Below, piece after piece: positions 24,163 to 32,974 of a stretch of 64,000 nt of DNA. This DNA is from Streptomyces sp. S4.7. GTDB lineage: Bacteria > Actinomycetota > Actinomycetes > Streptomycetales > Streptomycetaceae. Numbering within the stretch: the first letter of the stretch is position 1; each line of letters begins with the position of its first letter. The stretch is from NCBI RefSeq assembly GCF_010384365.1, contig NZ_CP048397.1, positions 1,178,001 through 1,242,000 of the forward strand. Direction: 5' to 3'. Position numbers and translations under genes: made by a program. Below the pieces are notes generated by a model. It did no database searches, was not told the origin of the DNA, and saw only the letters and a program-made list of their open reading frames with translations.

Positions 24163-25433
24163 TGTCCGACTCCCCGGACGCTCCGGCGCGGGACACCGTC
24201 TCCCGGTCCGCGATCGAGCGCGTCTTCCGTACGGAGTACGGCCGGGCGGTGTCCGTCCTGGTCCGTGTCTTCGGCGACATCGACATCGCCGAGGAGGCGG
24301 TCCAGGACGCGTTCACCACGGCGCTCTCGCGCTGGCAGGACACCGGGGTCCCGCCGAGTCCGGCCGGCTGGATCATCACCACGGCGCGCAACCGGGCCAT
24401 CGACCGGCTCCGCAGGGAAGCCACCCGCGCCGACCGTTACGCGCGGGCCGCGCTCCTGTACGCCCCCGACGGACCGGCCGAGGAGGGCCCCGTGCGTGAC
24501 GACCGGCTCCGGTTGATCTTCACCTGCTGCCATCCCGCGCTGGCGCCCGCCGCCCGCGTCGCCCTCACCCTGCGGCTGCTCGGCGGCCTCACCACCGCGG
24601 AGATCGCCCATGCCTTCCTGGTGCCCGAACCGACCATGGCGCAGCGGCTCGTACGCGCCAAGGGCAAGATCCGCGACGCCGGGATCCCCTACCGGATCGC
24701 GCGCGACGCCGATCTGCCCGACCGGCTCGACGCGGTGCTGTCCGTCGTGTATCTGATCTTCAACGAGGGCTACGCGGCGAGTTCGGGCGACCGGCTCGTC
24801 CGTGACGACCTCTGTAAGGAGGCCGTCCGTCTCGGCCGGCTGCTGGTCGACCTCATGCCCGACGAGCCCGAGGCCCGGGGGCTGCTCGCGCTCATGCTGC
24901 TGATCGAGTCGCGCCGGGCCGCCCGTACCACCGCCGACGGAGGGCTCGTGCTCCTCGCCGACCAGGACCGCGACCGCTGGGACCGCGACCTCGTCACGGA
25001 GGGGCAGGCCCTGGTGCGGCAGTGTCTTCGGCGAGGCCGGCCGGGCCCGTACCAGATCCAGGCGGCGGTCAACGCCGTGCACAGCGACGCGCCGAGCGCC
25101 GCCGCGACGGACTGGGGGCAGATCCGCCGGCTGTACGACCAGTTGCTCGCCCTCGCTCCGGGTCCGGTCGTCGCCCTCAACAGGGCGGTCGCCGTGGCCG
25201 AGGTCGACGGGCCCGCCGCGGCGCTGACGCTCGTGGACGCCCTCGGGGCGGAACTCGACGGCTACCACGCGTTCCACGCCGTCCGCGCCGATCTGCTCGG
25301 ACGCCTCGGCCGTCGCGGGGAGGCGGCGCAGGCGTACGCGGCGGCCGCCGCCCGGACGGAGAACGCCGCCGAGCGCGACTTCCTGCGGCGCCGCGAGAGC
25401 GAGTGCCGGCCCGGCCCGGCGCGCCCGCGGTGA
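24162..25433 (+). CDS. ECF-family RNA polymerase sigma factor, group ECF42
   Basis: A 423-residue sigma factor. Region 2 lies at about residues 15-90 (GDIDIAEEAVQDAFTTALSRW, AGWIITTARNRAIDRLRRE), region 4 at about 120-180 (LGGLTTAEIAHAFLVPEPTM, AQRLVRAKGKI). The remaining about 230 residues form the C-terminal TPR-like extension of the ECF42 group, with the conserved YLIFNEGYAASSGDRLVRDDL and a final DFLRRRESEC. ECF42 proteins lack a classical anti-sigma; the extension is thought to control activity. The start shares its A with the YCII stop. Confidence 0.93.
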
Positions 25434-25437
25434 GCGC

Positions 25438-25468
25438 TTGACTTCGAGAACACTCCAATACGTACCGT
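25438..25468 (+). promoter_or_regulatory. Promoter with 19-bp spacer (MerR-type) before the SDR gene
   Basis: TTGACT (25438-25443) and TACCGT (25463-25468) are separated by 19 bp, and TTCGAG / CTCCAA forms an imperfect dyad in the spacer. Overlong spacers with a central dyad are the signature of promoters activated by MerR-family regulators. The -10 is 6 nt from the ATG, so the mRNA would be leaderless. No merR gene is near. Confidence 0.55.
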
Positions 25469-25474
25469 CGCCTC

Positions 25475-26452
25475 ATGACTACTCCTCAGCACAGGATCGG
25501 ATCAGGTTTCGGCGCGGCCAGCACCGCGGAGGAGGTTCTGCGGGGTGTCGACCTCGCCGGGAAACTCGCGGTCGTCACCGGCGGTTACTCGGGCCTCGGC
25601 CTGGAGACGACGCGCGCGCTGGCCGGCGCGGGCGCCCACGTCGTGGTGCCCGCCCGGCGGCGCGCCGTCGCCGGGGAAGCCGTCGCGGGGATCTCGGGAG
25701 CAGCCGGGAAGGTCGAGGTGGACGAGCTGGACCTCGGTGACCTCGACAGTGTCCGCGCCTTCGCCGAGAGGTTCCTGGCCTCGGGCCGCGGCATCGACAT
25801 GATGATCGACAACGCCGGGATCATGGCATGCCCCGAGACCCGCGTCGGACTTGGCTGGGAGGCGCAGTTCGCGACCAACCACCTCGGCCACTACGCCCTG
25901 GTCAACCGCCTCTGGCCGGCGCTCGAGCGCGGCGGCGCCCGCGTCGTCTCGGTGTCGTCGGCGGGCCACCGCAGCTCCCCCATCCGCTGGGACGACGTGC
26001 AGTTCGAGCGGGGTTACGACAAGTGGCAGGCGTACGGGCAGGCGAAGACCGCCAACGTGCTGTTCGCCGTGCGGCTCGACGCGCTCGGCAGGGACTCCGG
26101 TGTACGGGCCTTCTCGCTGCACCCCGGTGGCATTCTCACGCCGCTCCAGCGTCACCTTCCCAAGGAGGAGATGGTCGCCCTCGGATGGATCGACGAGGAG
26201 GGCAACCCGCTGAACCGGTCGTTCAAGACGCCCGAGCAGGGGGCGGCCACACAGGTCTGGGCGGCGACCTCTCCTCAGCTGGCCGGCGCGGGCGGTGTGT
26301 ACTGCGAGGACTGCGACATCGCCGAGCCCGCCGACGAGGCGGACTCCAAGGGCGGCGTACGCGAGTACGCGAAGGACCCCGAGCAGGCGGCGCGGCTCTG
26401 GGCGCTCTCCGCCGAACTCACGGGCGTCGACGCTTTCGCGGCGAAGGGCTGA
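25475..26452 (+). CDS. Short-chain dehydrogenase/reductase
   Basis: A 325-residue SDR oxidoreductase of the retinol-dehydrogenase-like type. The cofactor loop is TGGYSGLG (35-42), NAG at 113-115, and the catalytic pair Tyr187/Lys191 in YGQAK with Ser161-162 before it. The C-terminal 40 residues (GVYCEDCDIAEPADEADSKG) are typical of the group. NADP preference is plausible from the Arg-rich end of strand 2 (PARRR). Substrate unknown. The gene starts 42 bp after the sigma factor but has its own MerR-type promoter. Confidence 0.88.
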   Translation: MTTPQHRIGSGFGAASTAEEVLRGVDLAGKLAVVTGGYSGLGLETTRALAGAGAHVVVPARRRAVAGEAVAGISGAAGKVEVDELDLGDLDSVRAFAERFLASGRGIDMMIDNAGIMACPETRVGLGWEAQFATNHLGHYALVNRLWPALERGGARVVSVSSAGHRSSPIRWDDVQFERGYDKWQAYGQAKTANVLFAVRLDALGRDSGVRAFSLHPGGILTPLQRHLPKEEMVALGWIDEEGNPLNRSFKTPEQGAATQVWAATSPQLAGAGGVYCEDCDIAEPADEADSKGGVREYAKDPEQAARLWALSAELTGVDAFAAKG

Positions 26453-26543
26453 GCGGTTCGAAGGTGACGGGGCGGAAGGACGGGTCGGCTCGGGATGTCC
26501 GCCGGTCCGTGGTCGTCCCGGCAGCCCGCACCGCGGTCACGGG

Positions 26544-27122
26544 TCACGACGCGCGGGCGTCGAGGCGCAGGCTCCAGCGGCCGGGGCCGCCCATGAGGGT
26601 CACCGTGGACAGGGGACGCACGTCCACGTTCCAGAAGCTCGGTGCGGGGGCGTGCAGGGCGTACACGAGCGCCGCCCTGATGACCGCCGGTTCGGCGACG
26701 GCCACGATGGCGGCGATGTCGTCGGCGGGTCGGGTGTCCAGCCAGCCGCCTATACGGGAGATGAACGCCAGCAGCGGTTCGCCGCCGTGCGGGGCCGAGC
26801 GCGGGTCGGCGAGCCAGGCGTCCACGGCGGCCGGTTCACGGGCGGCGACGTCCGCGAAGGTGCAGCCGCGCCAGCGGCCCATGTCGCAGTCCCGGAGGGC
26901 CGGCTGGACGAGGGGTGCGTAGCCGAGGGCCTCCCCGGTGGCGCGGCTGCGCGCGGTGGGCGAGCAGTAGCGCAGATCGGCGGCGGCCAGCGGCACGAGC
27001 GCGTGCGCGAGGAGCTGCACCTCGTGCCAGCCGGCCTGGTCGAGGGGGCGGTCGTCGTCGAAACGTTCGGCAAGTGGGGCTGAGCTGCGCGCTGCGGCGA
27101 CCAACGTGACCCGAACACTCAT
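26544..27122 (-). CDS. Histidine-phosphatase-fold protein lacking the catalytic RHG motif
   Basis: A 192-residue member of the phosphoglycerate-mutase-like fold by overall pattern: DDDRPLDQAGWHEVQLLAHAL, SPTARSRATGEALG, LRDCDMGRWRGCTFADV, PHGGEPLLAFISRI are all recognisable blocks. The catalytic RHG at the N-terminus is replaced (LVAAARSS), and the second catalytic His of the HGG block near the C-terminus is replaced too (VAVAEPAVIRAAL). It is therefore unlikely to be a phosphatase; it may be a regulatory or binding protein. Related degenerate proteins accompany cobalt/cobalamin genes in Streptomyces as far as I recall, but no such genes are adjacent here. Confidence 0.75.
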   Translation of the reverse strand: MSVRVTLVAAARSSAPLAERFDDDRPLDQAGWHEVQLLAHALVPLAAADLRYCSPTARSRATGEALGYAPLVQPALRDCDMGRWRGCTFADVAAREPAAVDAWLADPRSAPHGGEPLLAFISRIGGWLDTRPADDIAAIVAVAEPAVIRAALVYALHAPAPSFWNVDVRPLSTVTLMGGPGRWSLRLDARAS

Positions 27123-27153
27123 GCCGGGATCGTGAGCCCGAAACCCGCACAGG

Positions 27154-27597
27154 TCAAGAGGGGGGCTGAAGGTCCGGAGTCATCCACATCAAGGGGTTTT
27201 CGAGGGACTTGAACCCCACTTTCTCGTAGACGCCGTGGGCGTGCTCCGTGGCCAGCAGCACGCGCCGCAGCCCCAGCGGGGCGAGGTGGTCGCGTGCGGC
27301 GGTGACCAGTTCGGTGCCGAGCCCCTTGCCCCGGGCGACGGGGGCGACGCACACGTCGCAGAGCCAGGCGAAGGTGGCGTGGTCGGTGACGACGCGGGCG
27401 TAGGCGACCTGTTCGCCCGACGCGGGGTCGCAGGCACCGAAGTTGAGCGACCCGGCGATCGCCCTGTCCTGGACACCGCGGTCCCGGCCGAGCGCCCAGG
27501 ACGCGTCCGTCGACAGCCAGCGGTGGATCCGCTCGGCGTCGAGGCGCCCGGGGTCGGTGGAGATGTCGTACGCGGCGGAGGGCGTCGTCTCGGTCAT
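27154..27597 (-). CDS. GNAT acetyltransferase
   Basis: A 147-residue GNAT acetyltransferase. It opens AAYDISTDPGRLDAERIHRWLST, the common start of the small YjgM-like group, and the acetyl-CoA loop is VCVAPVARGKGLGTELV (R-G-K-G-L-G). An in-frame ATG 16 codons upstream (27645) is possible; 27597 is chosen because homology begins right after it. It lies 31 bp upstream of the degenerate phosphatase gene in the same direction. The substrate cannot be predicted. Confidence 0.85.
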   Translation of the reverse strand: MTETTPSAAYDISTDPGRLDAERIHRWLSTDASWALGRDRGVQDRAIAGSLNFGACDPASGEQVAYARVVTDHATFAWLCDVCVAPVARGKGLGTELVTAARDHLAPLGLRRVLLATEHAHGVYEKVGFKSLENPLMWMTPDLQPPS

Positions 27598-27660
27598 GGC
27601 GGAAGGTTGCCGGCCGGGGCGCCGGTTGTCAGTGGCGGGTGCCACGATCGGCCCATGTGG

Positions 27661-29097
27661 TCAGCCCAGCACCTCGTCGCAGGCGGTACGCAGCCGCCGC
27701 ACGCCGTCGGCGATCTCCTGCGCTCCCGCGACGGCCGCGTAGCCCAGCCGCAGGTGGCCGGCGGAGGGTTCGGCGCAGAAATAGGGGCGGCCGGGGGTGA
27801 CGGCGACTCCCGCGCGCAGTGCGGCGGAGGTGAGGGTCCGCTCGTCGGTGCCGTCGGGCAGGCGCAGCCACAGGTGGTAGCCGCCGGGCGGGATGTACGG
27901 GAGCGCGAGTTCCGGGAGGTGTTGGCGGACGGCGGCCGCCATGGTGTCCCTGCGGTTCTTCAACTCCCTTGAGAGGGATCGCAGATGGCGGTTCCATGCG
28001 GACGATCCGACCAGTTCGAGGGCGGCCTCCTGGAGGGGGCGGGCGACGAAGAAGCAGTCGACGACATGGATGGCGCGCAGCCGTTCCAGCACCGGGCCGC
28101 GGGCGGCCAGCACCCCCACCCGGAGGCTGGGTGACGTGGCCTTGGTGAGTGAGCAGACATGGACGACGACTCCGTCGGGGTCGTCGGCGGCGAGCGGGCC
28201 GGGCAGCGGCCCCGCGTCCTCGTGGACGAGACGGCGCACGAAGTCGTCCTCGACGACGAAGGCCCCCGCCTCACGGGCGATCCGCAGCACCTCGGGCCGC
28301 CGGGCGGTGGAGAGGATCGCTCCGGTCGGGTTCTGGATGAGGGGCTGGCAGACGAACACCCGCGCTCCGGTGGCACGGAAGGCGGAGGCGAGGAGTTCGG
28401 GGCGTACGCCTTCGGGGTCGACGGGGACGGGAACGGGCCGCAGTCCGGAGGCCCGTGCGATGGCGAGCATGCCGGGATAGGTGGGTGATTCGACGAGGAC
28501 GGGCGCGCCGGGCGGGGCGAGCGCGCGCAGCGCGGTGGTCAGGGCGCTCTGGCCACCGGAGGTGACGAGTACGTCGGCGGCCGTCCAGGTGTCGCCGATG
28601 CCGCGGGCGAACCACTCACGGAGTTCGGGCAGCCCGTCGGTCGGCGGGCGGCTCCAGGCGCCGGGGCGTCTGCCCGCGCGGGCCAGGGCGGCGGCCATGG
28701 CCCGCTCGGGCTGGAGGGAGGAGTGGAGGTAGCCGCCGTTGAACTCGATCACTCCGGGGGCGGGCGCGGCGAGGGTGGTCAGTACGGCGGAGGAGTCGAC
28801 GCTGCGCGGGACGAGTTCGGTGGCGGCGTCGGCGCTGAGCGCGACCTCCTGCCAGGAGGTGTCACCGGCTCGCGGGGTGCCGGGCCGGGCCGGTGCGCGG
28901 AAGGCTCCGGCGCCGGGGCGGGTGACGACCAGCCCTTCGGCGGAGAGCTGGGCCAGTGCACGGGAGACGGTCACCGGGGAGACCCGATGGCGCTCCACCA
29001 ACTCTCTGCTGGACGGCAGCTTTCCACCAGGTGAGTAGCGGTCCAGCTCCGCTCGCAGAGACTTCGCCAACTCGGCCACACTGCTACGCTCTTGCAT
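27661..29097 (-). CDS. MocR-type regulator (GntR HTH fused to aminotransferase)
   Basis: A 478-residue PLP-dependent regulator. Residues 1-72 are a GntR winged helix (GKLPSSRELVERHRVSPVTVSRALAQL); the rest is a class I aminotransferase fold with ESPTYPG, QNPTGAILS, the Asp of VVEDDF and the PLP lysine in SLTKATSPSLRVG. MocR proteins sense PLP or an amine/amino acid through this domain and control a neighbouring, usually divergent, gene. Here the divergent gene is an EamA transporter whose start codon overlaps this one. Probable autoregulation. Confidence 0.92.
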   Translation of the reverse strand: MQERSSVAELAKSLRAELDRYSPGGKLPSSRELVERHRVSPVTVSRALAQLSAEGLVVTRPGAGAFRAPARPGTPRAGDTSWQEVALSADAATELVPRSVDSSAVLTTLAAPAPGVIEFNGGYLHSSLQPERAMAAALARAGRRPGAWSRPPTDGLPELREWFARGIGDTWTAADVLVTSGGQSALTTALRALAPPGAPVLVESPTYPGMLAIARASGLRPVPVPVDPEGVRPELLASAFRATGARVFVCQPLIQNPTGAILSTARRPEVLRIAREAGAFVVEDDFVRRLVHEDAGPLPGPLAADDPDGVVVHVCSLTKATSPSLRVGVLAARGPVLERLRAIHVVDCFFVARPLQEAALELVGSSAWNRHLRSLSRELKNRRDTMAAAVRQHLPELALPYIPPGGYHLWLRLPDGTDERTLTSAALRAGVAVTPGRPYFCAEPSAGHLRLGYAAVAGAQEIADGVRRLRTACDEVLG

Positions 29098-29119
29098 GAC
29101 AGCACAGGATAGCGCTACT
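29084..29119. promoter_or_regulatory. Shared control region of the MocR/EamA divergent pair
   Basis: The two ATGs share the tetramer CATG (29095-29098). Rightward, TACGCT lies 5 nt before the EamA ATG. Leftward, TATCCT (29113-29108) lies 8 nt before the MocR ATG, inside the first EamA codons. TAGCGCTA (29112-29119) is an 8-bp palindrome at the edge. Both transcripts are probably leaderless and cannot be made freely at the same time. Confidence 0.6.
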
Positions 29120-29992
29120 CGCCCGGCACCGATAGCGGTCACCGGCGGCACCCTCCTCGCGTCGGCGGGTGTCCTCGCCTTCTCCCTCACCTTCCCGGCG
29201 ACGGTCTGGGGGCTGGAGAGTTTCGGTCCCTGGTCCCTGGTCGCGGTGCGCAGCGTGCTCGCCGCGCTGATCGCGGGCGGCTTCCTGCTGGCGGTGCGCG
29301 TACCGCTCCCGGCGCGTCGGCACTGGGGCGCCTTCGCGGTGGTGGCGGCCGGTGTGGTGCTCGGCTTCCCGATGCTCACGACGCTGGCCCTCCGGACGTC
29401 GACCACGGCGCACGCGGCCGTCGTGGTGGGGCTGCTCCCCTTGAGCACCGCCGCGTTCTCGGCGCTGCGTACCGGCCGGCGACCGTCGGTCACGTTCTGG
29501 TGCGCGGCCGTCGCGGGCGCGGCCGTGGTGATCGCCTTCACCCTCCAGCAGAGCGGCGGGGCGGTCTCGACCGGCGATCTGTATCTCTTCGGCGCGCTGC
29601 TGGTCTGCGCGGCCGGTTACACGGAGGGCGGCAGGCTGGCGCGGCTGATGCCCGGCTGGCAGGTGATCGGCTGGGCCCTGGTCGCGTGCCTGCCGCTCAA
29701 CCTGGCCGTCTCGGCGGTCGCCCTGTCCGTCGAGCCGGTACGGCTGACGGTTCAGGGTGTGACCGGCCTGGTGTGGGTGGCGGCGGGGTCGACGTTCTTC
29801 GGGCTCTACGTCTGGTACCGGGGCATGGCGTCGATCGGGGTCGAGCGGGCCAGCCAGTTGCAGCTCGCCCAGCCACTGCTGACGCTGGTCTGGTCGGTGC
29901 TGCTGCTCGGGGAGCGGCCGGCGACGGCCGCGCCGCTGGCGGCCGTCGCCGTACTGCTGTGCATCGCGGTCACCCAGCGGGCCCGCGCGTAG
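29096..29992 (+). CDS. EamA/RhaT-family transporter (DMT superfamily)
   Basis: A 298-residue drug/metabolite transporter with ten predicted helices in two EamA halves (about 20-145 and 160-295). The second half ends in the typical ASQLQLAQPLLTLVWSVLLLGE block. It probably exports an amino acid, amine or related metabolite. The MocR-type regulator is read divergently, and MocR/EamA pairs are a recurrent arrangement; the regulator likely sets the expression of this exporter. Confidence 0.9.
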   Translation: MTAQDSATRPAPIAVTGGTLLASAGVLAFSLTFPATVWGLESFGPWSLVAVRSVLAALIAGGFLLAVRVPLPARRHWGAFAVVAAGVVLGFPMLTTLALRTSTTAHAAVVVGLLPLSTAAFSALRTGRRPSVTFWCAAVAGAAVVIAFTLQQSGGAVSTGDLYLFGALLVCAAGYTEGGRLARLMPGWQVIGWALVACLPLNLAVSAVALSVEPVRLTVQGVTGLVWVAAGSTFFGLYVWYRGMASIGVERASQLQLAQPLLTLVWSVLLLGERPATAAPLAAVAVLLCIAVTQRARA

Positions 29993-30023
29993 GCGCACTC
30001 CCGTCGGGACGGGGCGGGCGCTG

Positions 30024-31337
30024 TCAGCCCTTGCGCGGCGGGCGTACGCGGGACTTGTAGTGGTCGGCCACCGCCCTCGCGAACGCGCCGTTCTTGTCGT
30101 TCACGCACTCCAGCGCGGAGAAGTAGCAGTGTCCCCGTACCTCCGGGTACTGCTTGGCGAAGGTCAGATGGCGGGAGACCTCCGCCACGTCCTGCCAGGG
30201 CGCGGGCTGGGCGGGGTCGCCCGCCTTGTAGAGGGCCTCACCGATGTAGAGGTCGACGTCGGTCCCCTTCACCACCTCGCTCCACCAGGGCACGAGCTTC
30301 GCGTAGTCGGCGGCGGCGAAGCCGATGTTCCAGTAGACCTGCGGGGTGATGTAGTCGATCCAGCCCTCCTTGACCCACTTCCTGGTGTCGGCGTACAGGT
30401 CGTCGTAGGTCTGCACGCCGGCCATGGTGTCGGAGCCGGTCGGGTCGGTGGCGATGTTGCGCCACACCCCGAACGGGCTGATGCCGAAGGCGACGTGCTT
30501 CTTGGTCCTCTTGATCCGCTCCGCCGTCTCGCGCACCAGCCGGTCGGTGTTGTCGCGCCGCCAGGACGCCTTGTCCGGGAAGCCCGCGCCGTACTGCTCG
30601 TACTGCGCGTCGTCGTCGAAGACCTGGCCGGCCACCGGGTACGGATAGAAGTAGTCGTCCCAGTGCACGGCGTCGATGTCGTAGCGCCGTACGGCGTCGA
30701 GCATCGCGTCCTGGACGAACTTCCTGACCTCCGGGATGCCCGGGTTGTAGTACAGCTTTCCGCCGTACGGAAGGATCCACTCGGGGTGCTTGCGCGCCGG
30801 ATGGCTCGGGATCAGCCGGGACGGGTCCGTGTGATTGGCCACGCGGTACGGGTTGAACCAGGCGTGCAGTTCGAGACCGCGCTTGTGGGCCTCCTTGACG
30901 GCCGTACCCAGCGGGTCCCAGCCCGGGTCCTTGCCCTGTACGCCGGTCAGACACTCGGCCCAGGGCTCGAAGGACGACGGCCACAGCGCGTCGGCGGTCG
31001 GCCGCACCTGGAAGATGACGGTGTTCAGCTTCCGGTCGACCGCGGTGTCGAGGAACTTCAGCAGTTCCGCGCGCTGTTCGGCCGCCGGCAGTCCGGGCTT
31101 CGACGGCCAGTCGCGGTTGACGACCGTGGCGAGCCACATGCCGCGCAGCTCACTGCGTGCGCTGTGCCGGCCCCCGGAACCCCCGGCGGCCCCCGCACCC
31201 GCCGCCGCTCCGGTCCCACCGGTCGTCCCGGTCGCCCGCGCCGCTCCCGCCGCGGCGACGGCGTCGCCCGCCATCGCCAGTGACGTGAGCGCGCCCGTCG
31301 TGACCGCCACGAACCCTCTTCTACCGATTTGCCGCAT
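30024..31337 (-). CDS. Tat-exported GHL10 (DUF187) glycoside-hydrolase-like protein
   Basis: A 437-residue secreted protein. The twin-arginine signal is IGRRGFVAVTTGALTSLAMAG; an Ala/Gly/Thr-rich linker (about residues 29-56) follows. The catalytic TIM-barrel begins ELRGMWLATVVNRDWPSK and contains NTVIFQVRPTADALWPS, HAWFNPYR and VHWDDYFYPYP, all typical of glycosyl-hydrolase-like family 10. Members act on peptidoglycan-type or other polysaccharides; substrate not known here. It converges with the EamA gene and is divergent from the hydroxybutyryl-CoA dehydrogenase. Confidence 0.88.
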   Translation of the reverse strand: MRQIGRRGFVAVTTGALTSLAMAGDAVAAAGAARATGTTGGTGAAAGAGAAGGSGGRHSARSELRGMWLATVVNRDWPSKPGLPAAEQRAELLKFLDTAVDRKLNTVIFQVRPTADALWPSSFEPWAECLTGVQGKDPGWDPLGTAVKEAHKRGLELHAWFNPYRVANHTDPSRLIPSHPARKHPEWILPYGGKLYYNPGIPEVRKFVQDAMLDAVRRYDIDAVHWDDYFYPYPVAGQVFDDDAQYEQYGAGFPDKASWRRDNTDRLVRETAERIKRTKKHVAFGISPFGVWRNIATDPTGSDTMAGVQTYDDLYADTRKWVKEGWIDYITPQVYWNIGFAAADYAKLVPWWSEVVKGTDVDLYIGEALYKAGDPAQPAPWQDVAEVSRHLTFAKQYPEVRGHCYFSALECVNDKNGAFARAVADHYKSRVRPPRKG

Positions 31338-31495
31338 TTACTGACCCCTCGTGGGTGAACTCGGACTGACGTTGCCGCACAGCATGCCCGCCCCGACCCA
31401 CGGTGCACACACCTGTGCGGAGTAACGTCGAGGGCCGAAGCGGGCACCGGAATCACACGGCGCCCCGCAGAACCGGGACCAGCGAAAGGCACGAT

Positions 31496-32356
31496 GTGAC
31501 CGACATCGAACGCGTCGGAGTGGTGGGCTGCGGCCAGATGGGCGCAGGCATCGCGGAGGTGTGCGCCCGCAGCGGCCTCGAGGTGATGGTCGCCGAGACC
31601 ACCGGCGAGGCACTGGAGATAGGGCGCACCCGCCTCTACAACTCCCTCTCGAAGGCCGCCGAACGCGGCAAGATCACCGAGGAGGACCGTGACGCGACCC
31701 TCGGCAGGCTCAGTTTCACCACCGACCTCGGGGAGTTCGCCGACCGCGATCTGGTGATCGAGGCCGTCGTCGAGAACGAGCAGGTCAAGACGGAGATCTT
31801 CCAGGTCCTCGACCAGGTCGTGACGCGCACCGACGCGATCCTGTCCTCGAACACCTCCTCCATTCCGCTGGTGAAGCTGGCCGTCGCGACGTCCCGTCCC
31901 GACCAGGTCATCGGCATCCACTTCTTCAACCCGGCACCGGTCCAGCAGCTCGTCGAACTGATCCCGGCGCTGACCACGTCGGACGACACGGTCAAGCGCG
32001 CCGAGGCCGTCGTGCGGGACGTGCTGGGCAAGCACGCGATCCGCGCCCAGGACCGGTCCGGTTTCGTGGTGAATGCCCTGCTCATCCCCTATCTGCTCTC
32101 GGCGATCCGGATGTTCGAGTCCGGCATCGCCAGCCGTGAGGACATCGACAACGGCATGGAGATGGGCTGCGCCCACCCGATGGGTCCGCTCAAGCTCGCC
32201 GATCTGATCGGCCTGGACACCGTCGCCTCGGTCGCCGATTCGATGTATGCCGAGTACAAGGAGCCCCTGTACGCCGCTCCCCCGTTGCTGCAGCGCATGG
32301 TGGACGCGGGGCGCCTCGGCCGTAAGTCGGGCTCGGGCTTCTACCCGTACGGCTGA
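31496..32356 (+). CDS. 3-hydroxybutyryl-CoA dehydrogenase
   Basis: A 286-residue NAD(P)-dependent 3-hydroxyacyl-CoA dehydrogenase. The Rossmann motif GCGQMG is at 11-16; SSNTSS and IGIHFFNPAPVQQLVELI hold the catalytic His; FVVNALLIPYLLSAIRMFESG and the GCAHPMGPLKLADLIGLD block are the C-terminal domain. It interconverts acetoacetyl-CoA and 3-hydroxybutyryl-CoA, serving butyryl-CoA supply for polyketides and the ethylmalonyl-CoA route in Streptomyces. The start is GTG at 31496 with AAAGG about 8 nt upstream. Single gene. Confidence 0.95.
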   Translation: MTDIERVGVVGCGQMGAGIAEVCARSGLEVMVAETTGEALEIGRTRLYNSLSKAAERGKITEEDRDATLGRLSFTTDLGEFADRDLVIEAVVENEQVKTEIFQVLDQVVTRTDAILSSNTSSIPLVKLAVATSRPDQVIGIHFFNPAPVQQLVELIPALTTSDDTVKRAEAVVRDVLGKHAIRAQDRSGFVVNALLIPYLLSAIRMFESGIASREDIDNGMEMGCAHPMGPLKLADLIGLDTVASVADSMYAEYKEPLYAAPPLLQRMVDAGRLGRKSGSGFYPYG

Positions 32357-32383
32357 GCCTTCGGGACCGGGCTCACCTCGGCG

Positions 32384-32923
32384 CTACGCGCCGCCGCCCA
32401 GTCGCAGGTGATGGAGCATCAGCAGTCCGGCCGCCATGTTGGCGGCCGGCACCAGGCCGCGCGCGATCATCTCGGGGACGTGTTCGAGCGGTATCCACTC
32501 CCGGCGCGAGGACTCGAAGTCGTCCTCGGGATGGCCGGTGTAGGTGGCCGCTTCCGACCAGTAGAGATGGTGCCGGGAGTCGGTCAGGCCGTTGGACGGC
32601 TCGACGGTGAGCAGGTGATGGAGGCGGCCGGGGCGCCAGCCGGTCTCCTCCTCCATCTCCCGCGCCGCCGCGCTCTCGACGGACTCGCCGTCCTCGACGA
32701 CGCCCGCGGCCAGTTCCCAGCCCCAGCTGTCGGTGATGAAGCGGTGCCTCCAGAGCATCAGCACCTCGTTGGCCTCGTTGACCGCCGTCGCGACGGCCAC
32801 CGGACGGAGCCGGATGAGGAAGTGGTCCAGATGCCTGCCGTCGGGAAGTTCGACGTCCGCGAGATTCACCTGGAACCAGCGATTCTCGTACACGGTCTGT
32901 TCGCTCAAGTTCGCCCACTGCAC
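32384..32923 (-). CDS. Nudix hydrolase
   Basis: A 179-residue Nudix enzyme. The Nudix box is complete: G-x5-E-x7-R-E-x2-E-E-x-G in GVVEDGESVESAAAREMEEE and the following TGW. The flanking pattern (WGWELAAG, SNGLTDSRHHLYWSEAATYTG) matches the ADP-ribose pyrophosphatase-like subgroup. It hydrolyses a nucleoside diphosphate linked to another group; ADP-ribose is a guess. Follows the HTH-TPR gene by 51 bp in the same direction. Confidence 0.9.
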   Translation of the reverse strand: MQWANLSEQTVYENRWFQVNLADVELPDGRHLDHFLIRLRPVAVATAVNEANEVLMLWRHRFITDSWGWELAAGVVEDGESVESAAAREMEEETGWRPGRLHHLLTVEPSNGLTDSRHHLYWSEAATYTGHPEDDFESSRREWIPLEHVPEMIARGLVPAANMAAGLLMLHHLRLGGGA

Positions 32924-32974
32924 GGTTTTGCCACCTTCCGGTTGGGAGTTGGCAATATGGCAGCAGGCGCCTGC

